This document shows, in pieces, positions 1 through 5,405 of a stretch of DNA of 5,408 bases. The notes beneath the pieces were generated by a model. The model did no database searches. It was given only the letters and a program-made list of their open reading frames with translations, and was not told the DNA's origin. A program made the position numbers and the translations under genes. This DNA comes from an uncultured Oscillospiraceae bacterium (GTDB lineage: Bacteria; Bacillota; Clostridia; Oscillospirales; Ruminococcaceae). The stretch spans positions 1 to 5,408 of the forward strand of contig CAUDDP010000108.1 of assembly GCA_958448395.1 (NCBI GenBank), written 5' to 3'. Position 1 is the stretch's first letter, and the number at the start of each line of letters is the position of its first letter.

Positions 1-299
1 GAACAAGATTGCAAGTATGTACAACGTACAACGGCGGACAGCGGACACAGGCAGACAGCGAAGCGATTCTGCCGGCGGAAATGAGAATGGTATCCGTGAA
101 AGAAAATACAAAAATGGATTTCCGCTGTCTTAAACCATGCTGACATTCAACATTACTCCCACATCCCTGATAAAAATAAAAACAAGGGGAATTTCACTTT
201 GATAAAACAAAACGAAAAGAGACAAATCCTGCAAAACGAGTCATTTCCTTTCTCCGGCAAAGAAACCAATCTGCCGGATATGACACCCTATTTTTTCTC
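1..299. other. Intergenic stretch with no convincing gene; contains one repeat copy
   Basis: No open frame here has both a plausible start and protein-like content. The left part (about 1-143) is open in all three forward frames and at least one reverse frame, which fits a repeat or non-coding segment better than a gene end, although a gene running in from the left cannot be excluded. It holds two adjacent tandem heptamers (GTACAAC twice at 19-32, GCGGACA twice at 34-47, with a degenerate third GCAGACA at 51-57), a hairpin (50-73) and the 50-base repeat core (74-123). The right part (144-299) is AT-rich. Its only structure is a 7-base inverted repeat, TCCGGCA at 253-259 with TGCCGGA at 272-278, followed at a distance of 12 bases by six T. 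That is too far for a good plus-strand terminator. Confidence 0.6.
50..123 (-). repeat. Dispersed structured repeat, copy A (50-base core plus hairpin)
   Basis: Read on the minus strand, 123 down to 74 matches plus-strand 5294-5343 at 44 of 50 positions without gaps, including a shared block of 17 identical bases at the start. The core is followed directly by a hairpin, GGCAGA (50-55) against TCTGCC (68-73) with a 12-base loop. Copy B also has a hairpin directly after the core, but of different sequence. The two copies are in inverted orientation at opposite ends of the window. The six differences are not concentrated at third codon positions in the best shared frame, so I do not treat this as a protein-coding homology. 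The family name is unknown to me. Confidence 0.6.
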
Positions 300-339
300 A
301 AAAGAACCGGCACATCCTTCTGCGTGGATGTGCCGGTTC
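300..339 (-). terminator. Intrinsic terminator of the DUF6270-like gene
   Basis: A perfect 14-base stem, GAACCGGCACATCC (304-317) against GGATGTGCCGGTTC (326-339), with an 8-base loop (318-325). Read on the minus strand it is followed by TTTT (303-300) and lies about 45 bases after the stop codon of the gene at 384-1679. In the plus direction the stem is followed only by GGTTTT, so termination of plus-strand transcripts would be weaker. Confidence 0.9.
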
Positions 340-383
340 GGTTTTCCTATCGAAATTGGCTTCATGTGCTCAACGAAATAGAT

Positions 384-1679
384 TTATTTTGCCAAATCGT
401 ATGCACTATAAACAGGAATGTTTGTTTTTCCTTTCAGTACTTGACGAACCTGTTTCTCATTGGCAATATCTGTAATAATAATGGCATCCACATTTGCAAA
501 TGTACTCGCTTTTCGGGAAACCAAAAAGGACGAATCTGTCCCCGGAATCAATTTTGCCTGTCGTTCTGCTGTCATATCTTCTATCACATAGGAAATCTGA
601 ATTTTGCTGTTCTGCAATGTGTTATAGAAACATTCTGCAAGCCGGTTCCAGCCAAAAAAGGCGACTCGTTTCCAATGTTTCCGCTGAAACAATTTTTTCA
701 GCGGTACGCCTGTTTGCATCAACTTTCCCATGCAGGTTACATACAGATAAAAACGATCTCGTTCCAACTTATAAACCGGTTCATTGGCTGCCATTTCCAT
801 CTGCCTTTTTGCGAACACAGAATAATATTTTTCCAGATAACGCTGACTGGTAGCAGCACAAAGTGCTGCTATCTCCGCTTCCTCCTGCTCTCGCGGAAGT
901 CTGCGGTTGATGATTTCTATTGCTGCAAAACTGTAATCATAGTATTCCTTCTGATAGTGCAGCGGACTGCATCCCAGCCAATGATAAGTATCTCCCATAA
1001 CATAATCCGGCATTGGAATATAGTGGCAGCCCTTCAACATCTTTTTCATTAACTGATGGCAATACTTGATATTTTTGTTTTCCCGTTCAAATTCCGCCTG
1101 GTTATTATATGCCTGTATGGTTCGCTTTCCATCATAGTGCAAATCGACATTCCAGTTCTCTAACAGAATAATCTGTTCCAATGGATAGAGCGTTAAAAGC
1201 TGCTCCACATAGTATTGCATTCGCCGTTCAATTTCTTCTTCCGAGAAATCAAATAATGTTTTTACATTTGTAACCGGTGGAAGAATATGATGATTTGCCA
1301 TATCATCAAAAATAAATTGCTGTGCACCATAGCAACTGTATTTTTCTTCCCCAAACTGAAAGTAATCCCTTCGACACAAAGCCGCATCCACTATAAACCA
1401 GTCTGATTTTGCTTCCTTCAAAAAATCCATGATGGTACGGGTGAGGTCATAATAAATACAGCGTTTTGAAAAATCCGGAATGCTATGTTTTTTTAAATCG
1501 AATGCCCAAAACGCATTCTCATTCACAGGAATCGGCGGTTCACAAAGAGAAAGCGGAGAAAAACGACTCATATACTTTTCTACTTTATAGCCACCATCTT
1601 TCTCTGCCTGTCGAGAAAATGTATCTCGTAGAATACAGGTACCAGCAATGCTCACCGTTGCCTTATACTGTTGTTCCAT
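384..1679 (-). CDS. DUF6270-like (SGNH-type) protein with C-terminal Rossmann-like domain
   Basis: A 431-residue soluble protein with no signal peptide or membrane segment. Residues 9-21 contain the motif IAGTCILRDTF, which resembles the GSCVxRD block that opens DUF6270 proteins, a group I regard as related to SGNH hydrolases. Residues 93-98 (DWFIVD) look like a core strand, and residues 229-242 (GDTYHWLGCSPLHY) resemble the late Asp/His block. The position matching the nucleophilic Ser is Thr14 or Cys15. Residues about 334-430 look like a Rossmann-type nucleotide-binding fold: a strand VAFFGWNRLAE, helix, strand ISYVIED, and later a strand DAIIITD. DUF6270 proteins occur in surface polysaccharide contexts, so a role in glycan modification is possible but not shown here. 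The start ATG has AAAGGA seven bases upstream. Sampled stretches look more AT-rich than serS, and the gene sits between a parS-like site and a repeat, so it may be acquired. I see no clear promoter of its own; read-through from serS is possible. Confidence 0.7.
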   Translation of the reverse strand: MEQQYKATVSIAGTCILRDTFSRQAEKDGGYKVEKYMSRFSPLSLCEPPIPVNENAFWAFDLKKHSIPDFSKRCIYYDLTRTIMDFLKEAKSDWFIVDAALCRRDYFQFGEEKYSCYGAQQFIFDDMANHHILPPVTNVKTLFDFSEEEIERRMQYYVEQLLTLYPLEQIILLENWNVDLHYDGKRTIQAYNNQAEFERENKNIKYCHQLMKKMLKGCHYIPMPDYVMGDTYHWLGCSPLHYQKEYYDYSFAAIEIINRRLPREQEEAEIAALCAATSQRYLEKYYSVFAKRQMEMAANEPVYKLERDRFYLYVTCMGKLMQTGVPLKKLFQRKHWKRVAFFGWNRLAECFYNTLQNSKIQISYVIEDMTAERQAKLIPGTDSSFLVSRKASTFANVDAIIITDIANEKQVRQVLKGKTNIPVYSAYDLAK

Positions 1680-1697
1680 CGAATTTTCCTTTCACTT

Positions 1698-1713
1698 TGT
1701 TTCACATGAAACA
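1698..1713. promoter_or_regulatory. parS site (ParB/Spo0J binding), one-base variant
   Basis: The sequence TGTTTCACATGAAACA differs from the well-known Firmicute parS sequence TGTTTCACGTGAAACA at one base, in the centre. The dyad extends beyond the 16-mer to 1696-1715, with only the central C/A pair unmatched. ParB loads at parS as a clamp using CTP and spreads along DNA, and parS sites cluster near the origin, often close to parAB. parB lies 1.8 kb away here. The site is between serS and the DUF6270-like gene, ending about 18 bases before that gene's ATG, so bound ParB could also affect its expression. I saw no second copy in the window. Confidence 0.75.
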
Positions 1714-1762
1714 AACAGCAGCTGCCTTCTGACACATCGTTTGAAACCTCAGGGGCAGCTGC
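1711..1762 (-). terminator. Possible terminator hairpin after serS
   Basis: On the minus strand, GCAGCTGCC (1762-1754) pairs perfectly with GGCAGCTGC (1726-1718). An inner CTGA/TCAG helix (1752-1749 with 1732-1729) is separated by a small internal loop, leaving a 16-base apical loop. The hairpin starts 25 bases after the serS stop codon and is followed by TGTTTGTTT, a modest U-rich tail that overlaps the parS dyad. The large loop and interrupted tail make it weaker than the terminator at 300-339, so partial read-through into the next gene is plausible. Confidence 0.5.
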
Positions 1763-1787
1763 CATCTGCATCTGTAAAACTGTCTAT

Positions 1788-3077
1788 TTACTTCTGCTTC
1801 GGACGAATACAATCTGTAAACATATACCGCTGGAGCGGTTCCGGAATCCGGATGCTGCCGTCAGCATTCAGGTTATTTTCTAAGAAGGCAATCAACATTC
1901 TCGGCGGTGCAACTACCGTATTATTCAAGGTATGAGCAAAGTACTTGCTACCATCTGCTGCCTTCACCCGAATCCCCAGCCGTCTTGCCTGTGCATCGCC
2001 CAGATTGGAGCAGCTGCCGACTTCAAAATACTTCTTCTGTCTTGGCGACCATGCTTCTACATCAATGCTCTTAACCTTCAGGTCTGCCAGATCACCAGAA
2101 CAGCATTCCAGTGTCCGAACTGGAATATCCATGCTGCGGAACAATTCGACAGTATAGCTGTACAGCTTGTGGAACCAATCCATGCTCTCCTCTGGCTTGC
2201 AGACAACGATCATCTCCTGCTTTTCAAACTGGTGAATCCGGTAAACGCCACGTTCTTCCAGGCCATGTGCACCGACTTCTTTTCGAAAACATGGGGAATA
2301 GCTGGTCAGGGTCTGCGGCAGGCTGTCCTCCGGTAAAATGGTATCAATAAACTTTCCAATCATAGAATGCTCACTGGTACCGATTAAATACAGATCTTCG
2401 CCCTCAATTTTATACATCATGCCTTCCATTTCCGCAAAACTCATGACACCGGTTACCACGCTGCTGCGAATCATAAACGGCGGGATGTAATAGGTAAAGC
2501 CCTTGTTAATCATGAAGTCCCGTGCATAGTTCAGGATGCAGGAGTGCAGCCGTGCAATGTCGCCGCAGAGATAGTAGAAACCATTTCCGCTGGTTTTTCT
2601 GGCAGAGTCAATATCAATGCCATTGAGGTTTTCCATAATATCCACATGGTAGGGAATCGGGAAATCTGGTACAACCGGCTCGCCAAACTTTTCAATCTCG
2701 ACATTTTCGCTGTCATTCTTCCCAATCGGCACACTGTCATCAATAATATTCGGAATCACCATCATCTTTTTCTTAATGTCAGCTTCCAATGTGGTTTCAA
2801 GCTGTTCCAGCTCGTCCAGCTTTGTGCCAATGGCAGCAACCTCTGCCTTTACCGTCTCTGCTTCCTCCTTCTTGCCCTGCCCCATCAGTGCACCAATTTT
2901 CTTGCTGATGGTCTTCCGTTGGTTCCGCAGGTCATCACAGGTCATCTTGGTTTCCCGGAACTGCTTGTCCATTGCCAGAATTTCATCTACCAGCGGCAGC
3001 TTTTCGTTCTGAAATTTCTTGCGGATGTTTTCTTTTACCAGTTCCGGATTTGTCCGGAGAAGTTTCATATCAATCAT
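1788..3077 (-). CDS. serS: Seryl-tRNA synthetase
   Basis: Cytosolic class II aminoacyl-tRNA synthetase that charges tRNA-Ser with serine using ATP. The 429-residue length is normal. Residues about 30-105 form the long charged helical arm that grips the tRNA extra arm. The catalytic domain shows the serine-pocket TSE (234-236), motif 2 with Arg265 (FRKEVGAHG...HQFEKQE, 264-288), the SCSNxxDxQARR block (355-366) and motif 3 around Arg393. Motif 2 (GAHGLEERGVYR) and motif 3 (LNNTVVAPPR) differ from the common bacterial forms (GSAGRDTRGLIR, LNGSGLAVGR) and look closer to the archaeal/eukaryotic type. The start codon is supported by AAAGGA eight bases upstream and by the usual N-terminus (MIDMKLLRTNPE). 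It follows the 111-residue gene after 66 AT-rich bases. That gap is too short for a T-box leader, and I see no convincing promoter in it, so transcription with parAB is likely. Confidence 0.97.
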   Translation of the reverse strand: MIDMKLLRTNPELVKENIRKKFQNEKLPLVDEILAMDKQFRETKMTCDDLRNQRKTISKKIGALMGQGKKEEAETVKAEVAAIGTKLDELEQLETTLEADIKKKMMVIPNIIDDSVPIGKNDSENVEIEKFGEPVVPDFPIPYHVDIMENLNGIDIDSARKTSGNGFYYLCGDIARLHSCILNYARDFMINKGFTYYIPPFMIRSSVVTGVMSFAEMEGMMYKIEGEDLYLIGTSEHSMIGKFIDTILPEDSLPQTLTSYSPCFRKEVGAHGLEERGVYRIHQFEKQEMIVVCKPEESMDWFHKLYSYTVELFRSMDIPVRTLECCSGDLADLKVKSIDVEAWSPRQKKYFEVGSCSNLGDAQARRLGIRVKAADGSKYFAHTLNNTVVAPPRMLIAFLENNLNADGSIRIPEPLQRYMFTDCIRPKQK

Positions 3078-3143
3078 GGGAATGTTCCTTTCTGTTTTGA
3101 AATAAAAATATAAATATATGTAAGTAATATATAAAAAGTAGCC

Positions 3144-3479
3144 TTAATTTGCTCCAATATCCTCTAAAACGGAATGCAGGCTGCCTTCCAGCAGGACAAA
3201 TTCAAAGGACAGCACCATTTCTTCGGTCAGCAGATATTCCACTTCAAAGCCTTCGCCGTCCTCATCCTCATAGAAAGCGGCATCTGCTTCTGAAAATGAC
3301 GGGATGTTCTTTTGTCCGTTCAAACGCAGCGTTTCCTCTACAAATTCCTCCAATTCCTCCATTGGCAGGTCAGAACGGTCAATCCGTTTGGAAATCGCTG
3401 CATATTGTTTGGCAGCGATGGCATTCACAACGGCTTGGATGGTTTTTACCGCAGTTTGTTTATGCAATTCTGAAATCAT
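3144..3479 (-). CDS. Acidic 111-residue protein of unknown function
   Basis: I do not recognise this family. The protein is small and soluble, with no signal peptide or membrane segment. The N-terminal third (about residues 4-35) reads as one or two helices with Ala and Ile. Residues 36-52 (LPMEELEEFVEETLRL) read as a very acidic helix. The C-terminal half, with an acidic turn YEDEDGEGFE (70-79), reads as beta strands (VEYLLTE, VLSFEFVLLEG). It is a real gene: it has AAGGAG seven bases before the ATG, follows parB after a 27-base gap, keeps normal codon use and continues the same operon. In related Clostridia a small gene often sits between parB and serS, but this one lacks the membrane helix I would expect of a DUF4446 protein. 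A role in chromosome segregation is only suggested by position. Confidence 0.8.
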   Translation of the reverse strand: MISELHKQTAVKTIQAVVNAIAAKQYAAISKRIDRSDLPMEELEEFVEETLRLNGQKNIPSFSEADAAFYEDEDGEGFEVEYLLTEEMVLSFEFVLLEGSLHSVLEDIGAN

Positions 3480-3506
3480 AACATGGCTCCTTTTCCATTG
3501 CCGGAC

Positions 3507-4358
3507 TCATTGCCCTTCCAATTCTGTCAGCTGTCTTGCCAAAGCTGCCAAGTCTTCCTTATCGTAAAACTCCAGTACCAGTGTCCCCTTTTTCTTACCA
3601 TAGGTCACAGACACTTTCCGCTGTAGCCGGTCAGTCAGTTCCAATGCCATTTCTTTATAATACTGGTCAGTTTGTCTTGCTTTTTTTGCCTTTGCTTCTG
3701 TTTTTTCTGCGGTTTCCGCAGCCAGTTTTTCCACTGCCCGAACGGTCATACCGCCCTCTGCACATTTCTTTGCTATTTCCAGCTGCAAAGCAGGGTCGGT
3801 AATTGCCAGCAAGGCTCTTGCATGTCCAGCCGTAATACTGCCCTTCTCCAGCATCTGACGAATTTCCTCCGGAAGCTGCAATAACCGCAGTGCATTTGCC
3901 ACAGCACTTCTGGAACGTCCTACAGACTTAGAAACTGCCTCCTGTGTCATACCGTATTGTTCCATCAAATCCCGAAAACCAGCCGCTTCTTCGAGTGGTG
4001 TTAGGTCTTCCCGCACCAGATTTTCAATCAGGGCAATTTGCATGGTCTCCTGATCGGAAAACTCCTTGATAATCACTGGCACTTCTTCCAGTTCCAGTAA
4101 ATTAGCTGCCCGCCACCGCCGTTCTCCGGCGACAATCTGGTATACCATCCCATAAGGCCGTACCAGAATGGGCTGCAGCATGCCGTACTGCCGGATGGAA
4201 TCTGCCAGAGCGGCGATTGCCTCCTCGCTGAAATTTTTTCTCGGCTGTGAACGGTTCGGTTCAATTTCTGACAGACGCAGGGTACGCTTTACCGGCACTT
4301 CCGCCGTATTCTCATCAAATAAAAAATCCAGACCGCTGCCCAGTCCGCCAATTGCCAT
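3507..4358 (-). CDS. parB: Chromosome partitioning protein ParB (Spo0J type)
   Basis: DNA-binding CTPase that loads on parS, spreads as a sliding clamp, recruits SMC/condensin and stimulates ParA. Residues here count from the upstream ATG at 4364, whose length would be 285. The N-terminus GGLGSGLDFLF (6-16) is the usual ParA-interacting segment. The CTP-binding domain shows PNRSQPR (36-42), GMLQP (61-65) and GERRWRAA (80-87), followed by ENLVREDLTPLEEA (114-127). A helix-turn-helix region (about 139-165, MTQEAVSKSVGRSRSAVANAL) reads parS, GHARALL (180-186) follows, and the C-terminal dimerisation domain spans about 235-285. I chose the ATG at 4358 (283 residues) because AAAGGAGG (4368-4375) is only 3 bases from the upstream ATG but 9 from this one, and because MAIGGLGSGLD matches typical ParB starts. 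parA ends 36 bases upstream. Confidence 0.97.
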   Translation of the reverse strand: MAIGGLGSGLDFLFDENTAEVPVKRTLRLSEIEPNRSQPRKNFSEEAIAALADSIRQYGMLQPILVRPYGMVYQIVAGERRWRAANLLELEEVPVIIKEFSDQETMQIALIENLVREDLTPLEEAAGFRDLMEQYGMTQEAVSKSVGRSRSAVANALRLLQLPEEIRQMLEKGSITAGHARALLAITDPALQLEIAKKCAEGGMTVRAVEKLAAETAEKTEAKAKKARQTDQYYKEMALELTDRLQRKVSVTYGKKKGTLVLEFYDKEDLAALARQLTELEGQ

Positions 4359-4367
4359 TGTCATCTG

Positions 4368-4375
4368 CCTCCTTT
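4368..4375 (-). promoter_or_regulatory. parB ribosome binding site
   Basis: AAAGGAGG on the minus strand is an almost full match to the 16S anti-Shine-Dalgarno. Its spacing, 3 bases to the ATG at 4364 and 9 to the ATG at 4358, favours the downstream start of parB. Confidence 0.8.
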
Positions 4376-4394
4376 CTATTTTTATGATAGGCTG

Positions 4395-5204
4395 TTATTT
4401 CTTTTTTCCGAACAGCCGGATTTTTTTTTCTTTTTTCGGGGGCGGCGTTTCTCCGAGCAGTTCCATGCCGAGTTCTGCATAGGCCTCTGCCCCCTTTGAA
4501 TTTTTATCGTAATACATGACCGGCTTTCCATAGCTGGGGGCTTCAGAAAGCCGTACATTCCTTGGAATTTTCGTCTGAAAAATCTGATTGGGAAAATACT
4601 TTGTCACTTCTTCCTCTACCTGACGGGAAACATTCAGTCGTGGGTCAAACATGACAAATAAAATACCAGCAATTTTCAAAGACGGATTCAAATTGGCACG
4701 TACGGCTTTGATCGTAGTTGTCAGCTGAGAAAGTCCCTCCAGTGCATAGAACTCTGCCAGCATGGGAATAATGAGTGCATCGGCAGCAGCCAGCCCGTTC
4801 AGCGTCAGCAAACCGAGTGCCGGCGGACAATCAATGAAAATATAGTCATAGTCCAGCTTACAGGTTAGCAGCTGCATTTTCAAACGATTGGCACGGTACT
4901 CCATGCGGCTGAGCTCCAATTCACAGCCAGCGAGATCATCCTTTGCCGGCAGAATGGAGACATTGGGAAATTCTGTGCGAAGGATAGCATCTGCAATTTT
5001 TGCTGACCCATTCAGCACATTATGAGAAGAGATGGTCAGTGCACGTTTTTTGATTCCCAGACCAGTTGTGGTATTGCCCTGCGGATCAATGTCAATACAC
5101 AAAACCTGTTTCCCACGAGAGCCAAAGTAGGCGGCAAGATTGACGACAGTCGTTGTTTTGCCGACACCGCCCTTCTGGTTTGCAATGGCATAAACGAGGC
5201 TCAT
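4395..5204 (-). CDS. parA: Chromosome partitioning ATPase ParA (Soj type)
   Basis: Walker-type ATPase that binds DNA non-specifically as an ATP dimer and works with ParB to move or position the origin region; in Bacillus, Soj also controls DnaA. Counting from the upstream ATG at 5222, the deviant Walker A is KGGVGKTTT (17-25), the Walker A' region IDIDPQGN (43-50), and Walker B ends at Asp131 in FIDCPP. The Soj-typical block KIPRNVRLSEAPSYGKP is at 218-234. I chose the ATG at 5204 (269 residues): it has AAAGGA eight bases upstream, whereas the ATG at 5222 has no ribosome binding site and would lie about 14 bases from the predicted transcript start. MSLVYAIANQKGG is also a typical N-terminus. 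The C-terminus carries a lysine-rich tail (about 259-275, PPKKEKKIRLFGKKK) that I do not expect in Soj, encoded by runs of nine and six A. It is the first gene of the operon. Confidence 0.96.
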   Translation of the reverse strand: MSLVYAIANQKGGVGKTTTVVNLAAYFGSRGKQVLCIDIDPQGNTTTGLGIKKRALTISSHNVLNGSAKIADAILRTEFPNVSILPAKDDLAGCELELSRMEYRANRLKMQLLTCKLDYDYIFIDCPPALGLLTLNGLAAADALIIPMLAEFYALEGLSQLTTTIKAVRANLNPSLKIAGILFVMFDPRLNVSRQVEEEVTKYFPNQIFQTKIPRNVRLSEAPSYGKPVMYYDKNSKGAEAYAELGMELLGETPPPKKEKKIRLFGKKK

Positions 5205-5212
5205 AGTTTCAT

Positions 5213-5218
5213 TCCTTT
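5213..5218 (-). promoter_or_regulatory. parA ribosome binding site
   Basis: AAAGGA on the minus strand, eight bases before the ATG at 5204. It lies inside the reading frame extended to the ATG at 5222, which argues that the upstream ATG is not the real start. Confidence 0.75.
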
Positions 5219-5242
5219 CCATGGTGATTTACATATAGAATT

Positions 5243-5271
5243 AGTATAGCACACTTTTTCCAAAAAGTAAA
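5243..5271 (-). promoter_or_regulatory. Sigma-A-like promoter of the parA operon
   Basis: On the minus strand, -35 TTTACT (5271-5266), a 17-base spacer, and -10 TATACT (5248-5243) preceded by TG one base away (extended -10, TGC TATACT). The -10 matches TATAAT at 5 of 6 and the -35 matches TTGACA at 4 of 6. The predicted start of transcription is near 5236, giving a short leader of about 30 bases before the parA ATG at 5204. Confidence 0.75.
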
Positions 5272-5281
5272 GTATTCTTTC

Positions 5282-5303
5282 GATTTCCAACATGGAAATC
5301 CAT
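5282..5303. repeat. Overlapping inverted repeats upstream of the parA promoter
   Basis: GATTTCCA (5282-5289) and TGGAAATC (5293-5300) form a perfect 8-base inverted repeat around ACA. A second one, ATGGA (5292-5296) with TCCAT (5299-5303), overlaps it. The dyad sits 11 bases upstream of the -35 box, at about -46 to -64, where an activator or other regulator could bind. The spacing differs from the Noc consensus, and no known operator matches. Confidence 0.4.
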
Positions 5304-5360
5304 TTTTGTAGTTTCTCTCACAGATACCGGTCTCATCTCCGCCAAGCTGGAATCAGCTTG
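5294..5360 (+). repeat. Dispersed structured repeat, copy B (50-base core plus hairpin)
   Basis: The plus-strand core 5294-5343 matches the minus strand of 74-123 at 44 of 50 positions. The core ends in a hairpin, CAAGCTG (5343-5349) against CAGCTTG (5354-5360) with loop GAAT, at the same side as the hairpin of copy A. The segment starts 22 bases upstream of the parA -35 box, so the repeat lies directly behind the operon promoter. Confidence 0.6.
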
Positions 5361-5405
5361 ACCGCAGTCGCCTGCGGTGGGCAGTCGTCTCCCGCCCTTG
5401 AGGGC
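5361..5405. repeat. Run of small GC-rich hairpins beyond repeat copy B
   Basis: After the copy B hairpin come ACCGCAG (5361-5367) against CTGCGGT (5372-5378), loop TCGC (GCGA, a GNRA tetraloop, on the minus strand), and GCCC (5394-5397) against GGGC (5402-5405), loop TTGA. Between them GGGC (5379-5382) could instead pair with GCCC (5394-5397). The heptamer GCAGTCG occurs at 5364-5370 and again at 5381-5387. The array reaches the window edge, so its full extent is unknown. It may be a structured RNA or part of the repeat family. Confidence 0.5.

Noticed and set aside
253..296. TCCGGCA/TGCCGGA hairpin followed by six T, as a plus-strand terminator
   Set aside because: The T run starts 12 bases after the stem and no plus-strand gene precedes it.
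199..381. Plus-strand 60-codon frame with TTG start and an AAGGGG upstream
   Set aside because: It reads straight through the perfect terminator hairpin of the opposite gene (304-339) and its product shows no family-like features; the G-rich site is probably chance.
324..1052. Plus-strand 242-codon frame opposite the DUF6270-like gene
   Set aside because: Its start lies in the terminator hairpin, it has no ribosome binding site, and the Cys/Phe-rich product is typical of the antisense of a real gene.
3078..3143. Possible separate serS promoter in the AT-rich gap
   Set aside because: Several TATATT-like hexamers exist, but none has a -35-like hexamer at acceptable spacing.
5282..5300. Noc binding site upstream of parA
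   Set aside because: The arms ATTTCC and GGAAAT resemble Noc half-sites, but they are five bases apart instead of meeting at the centre.
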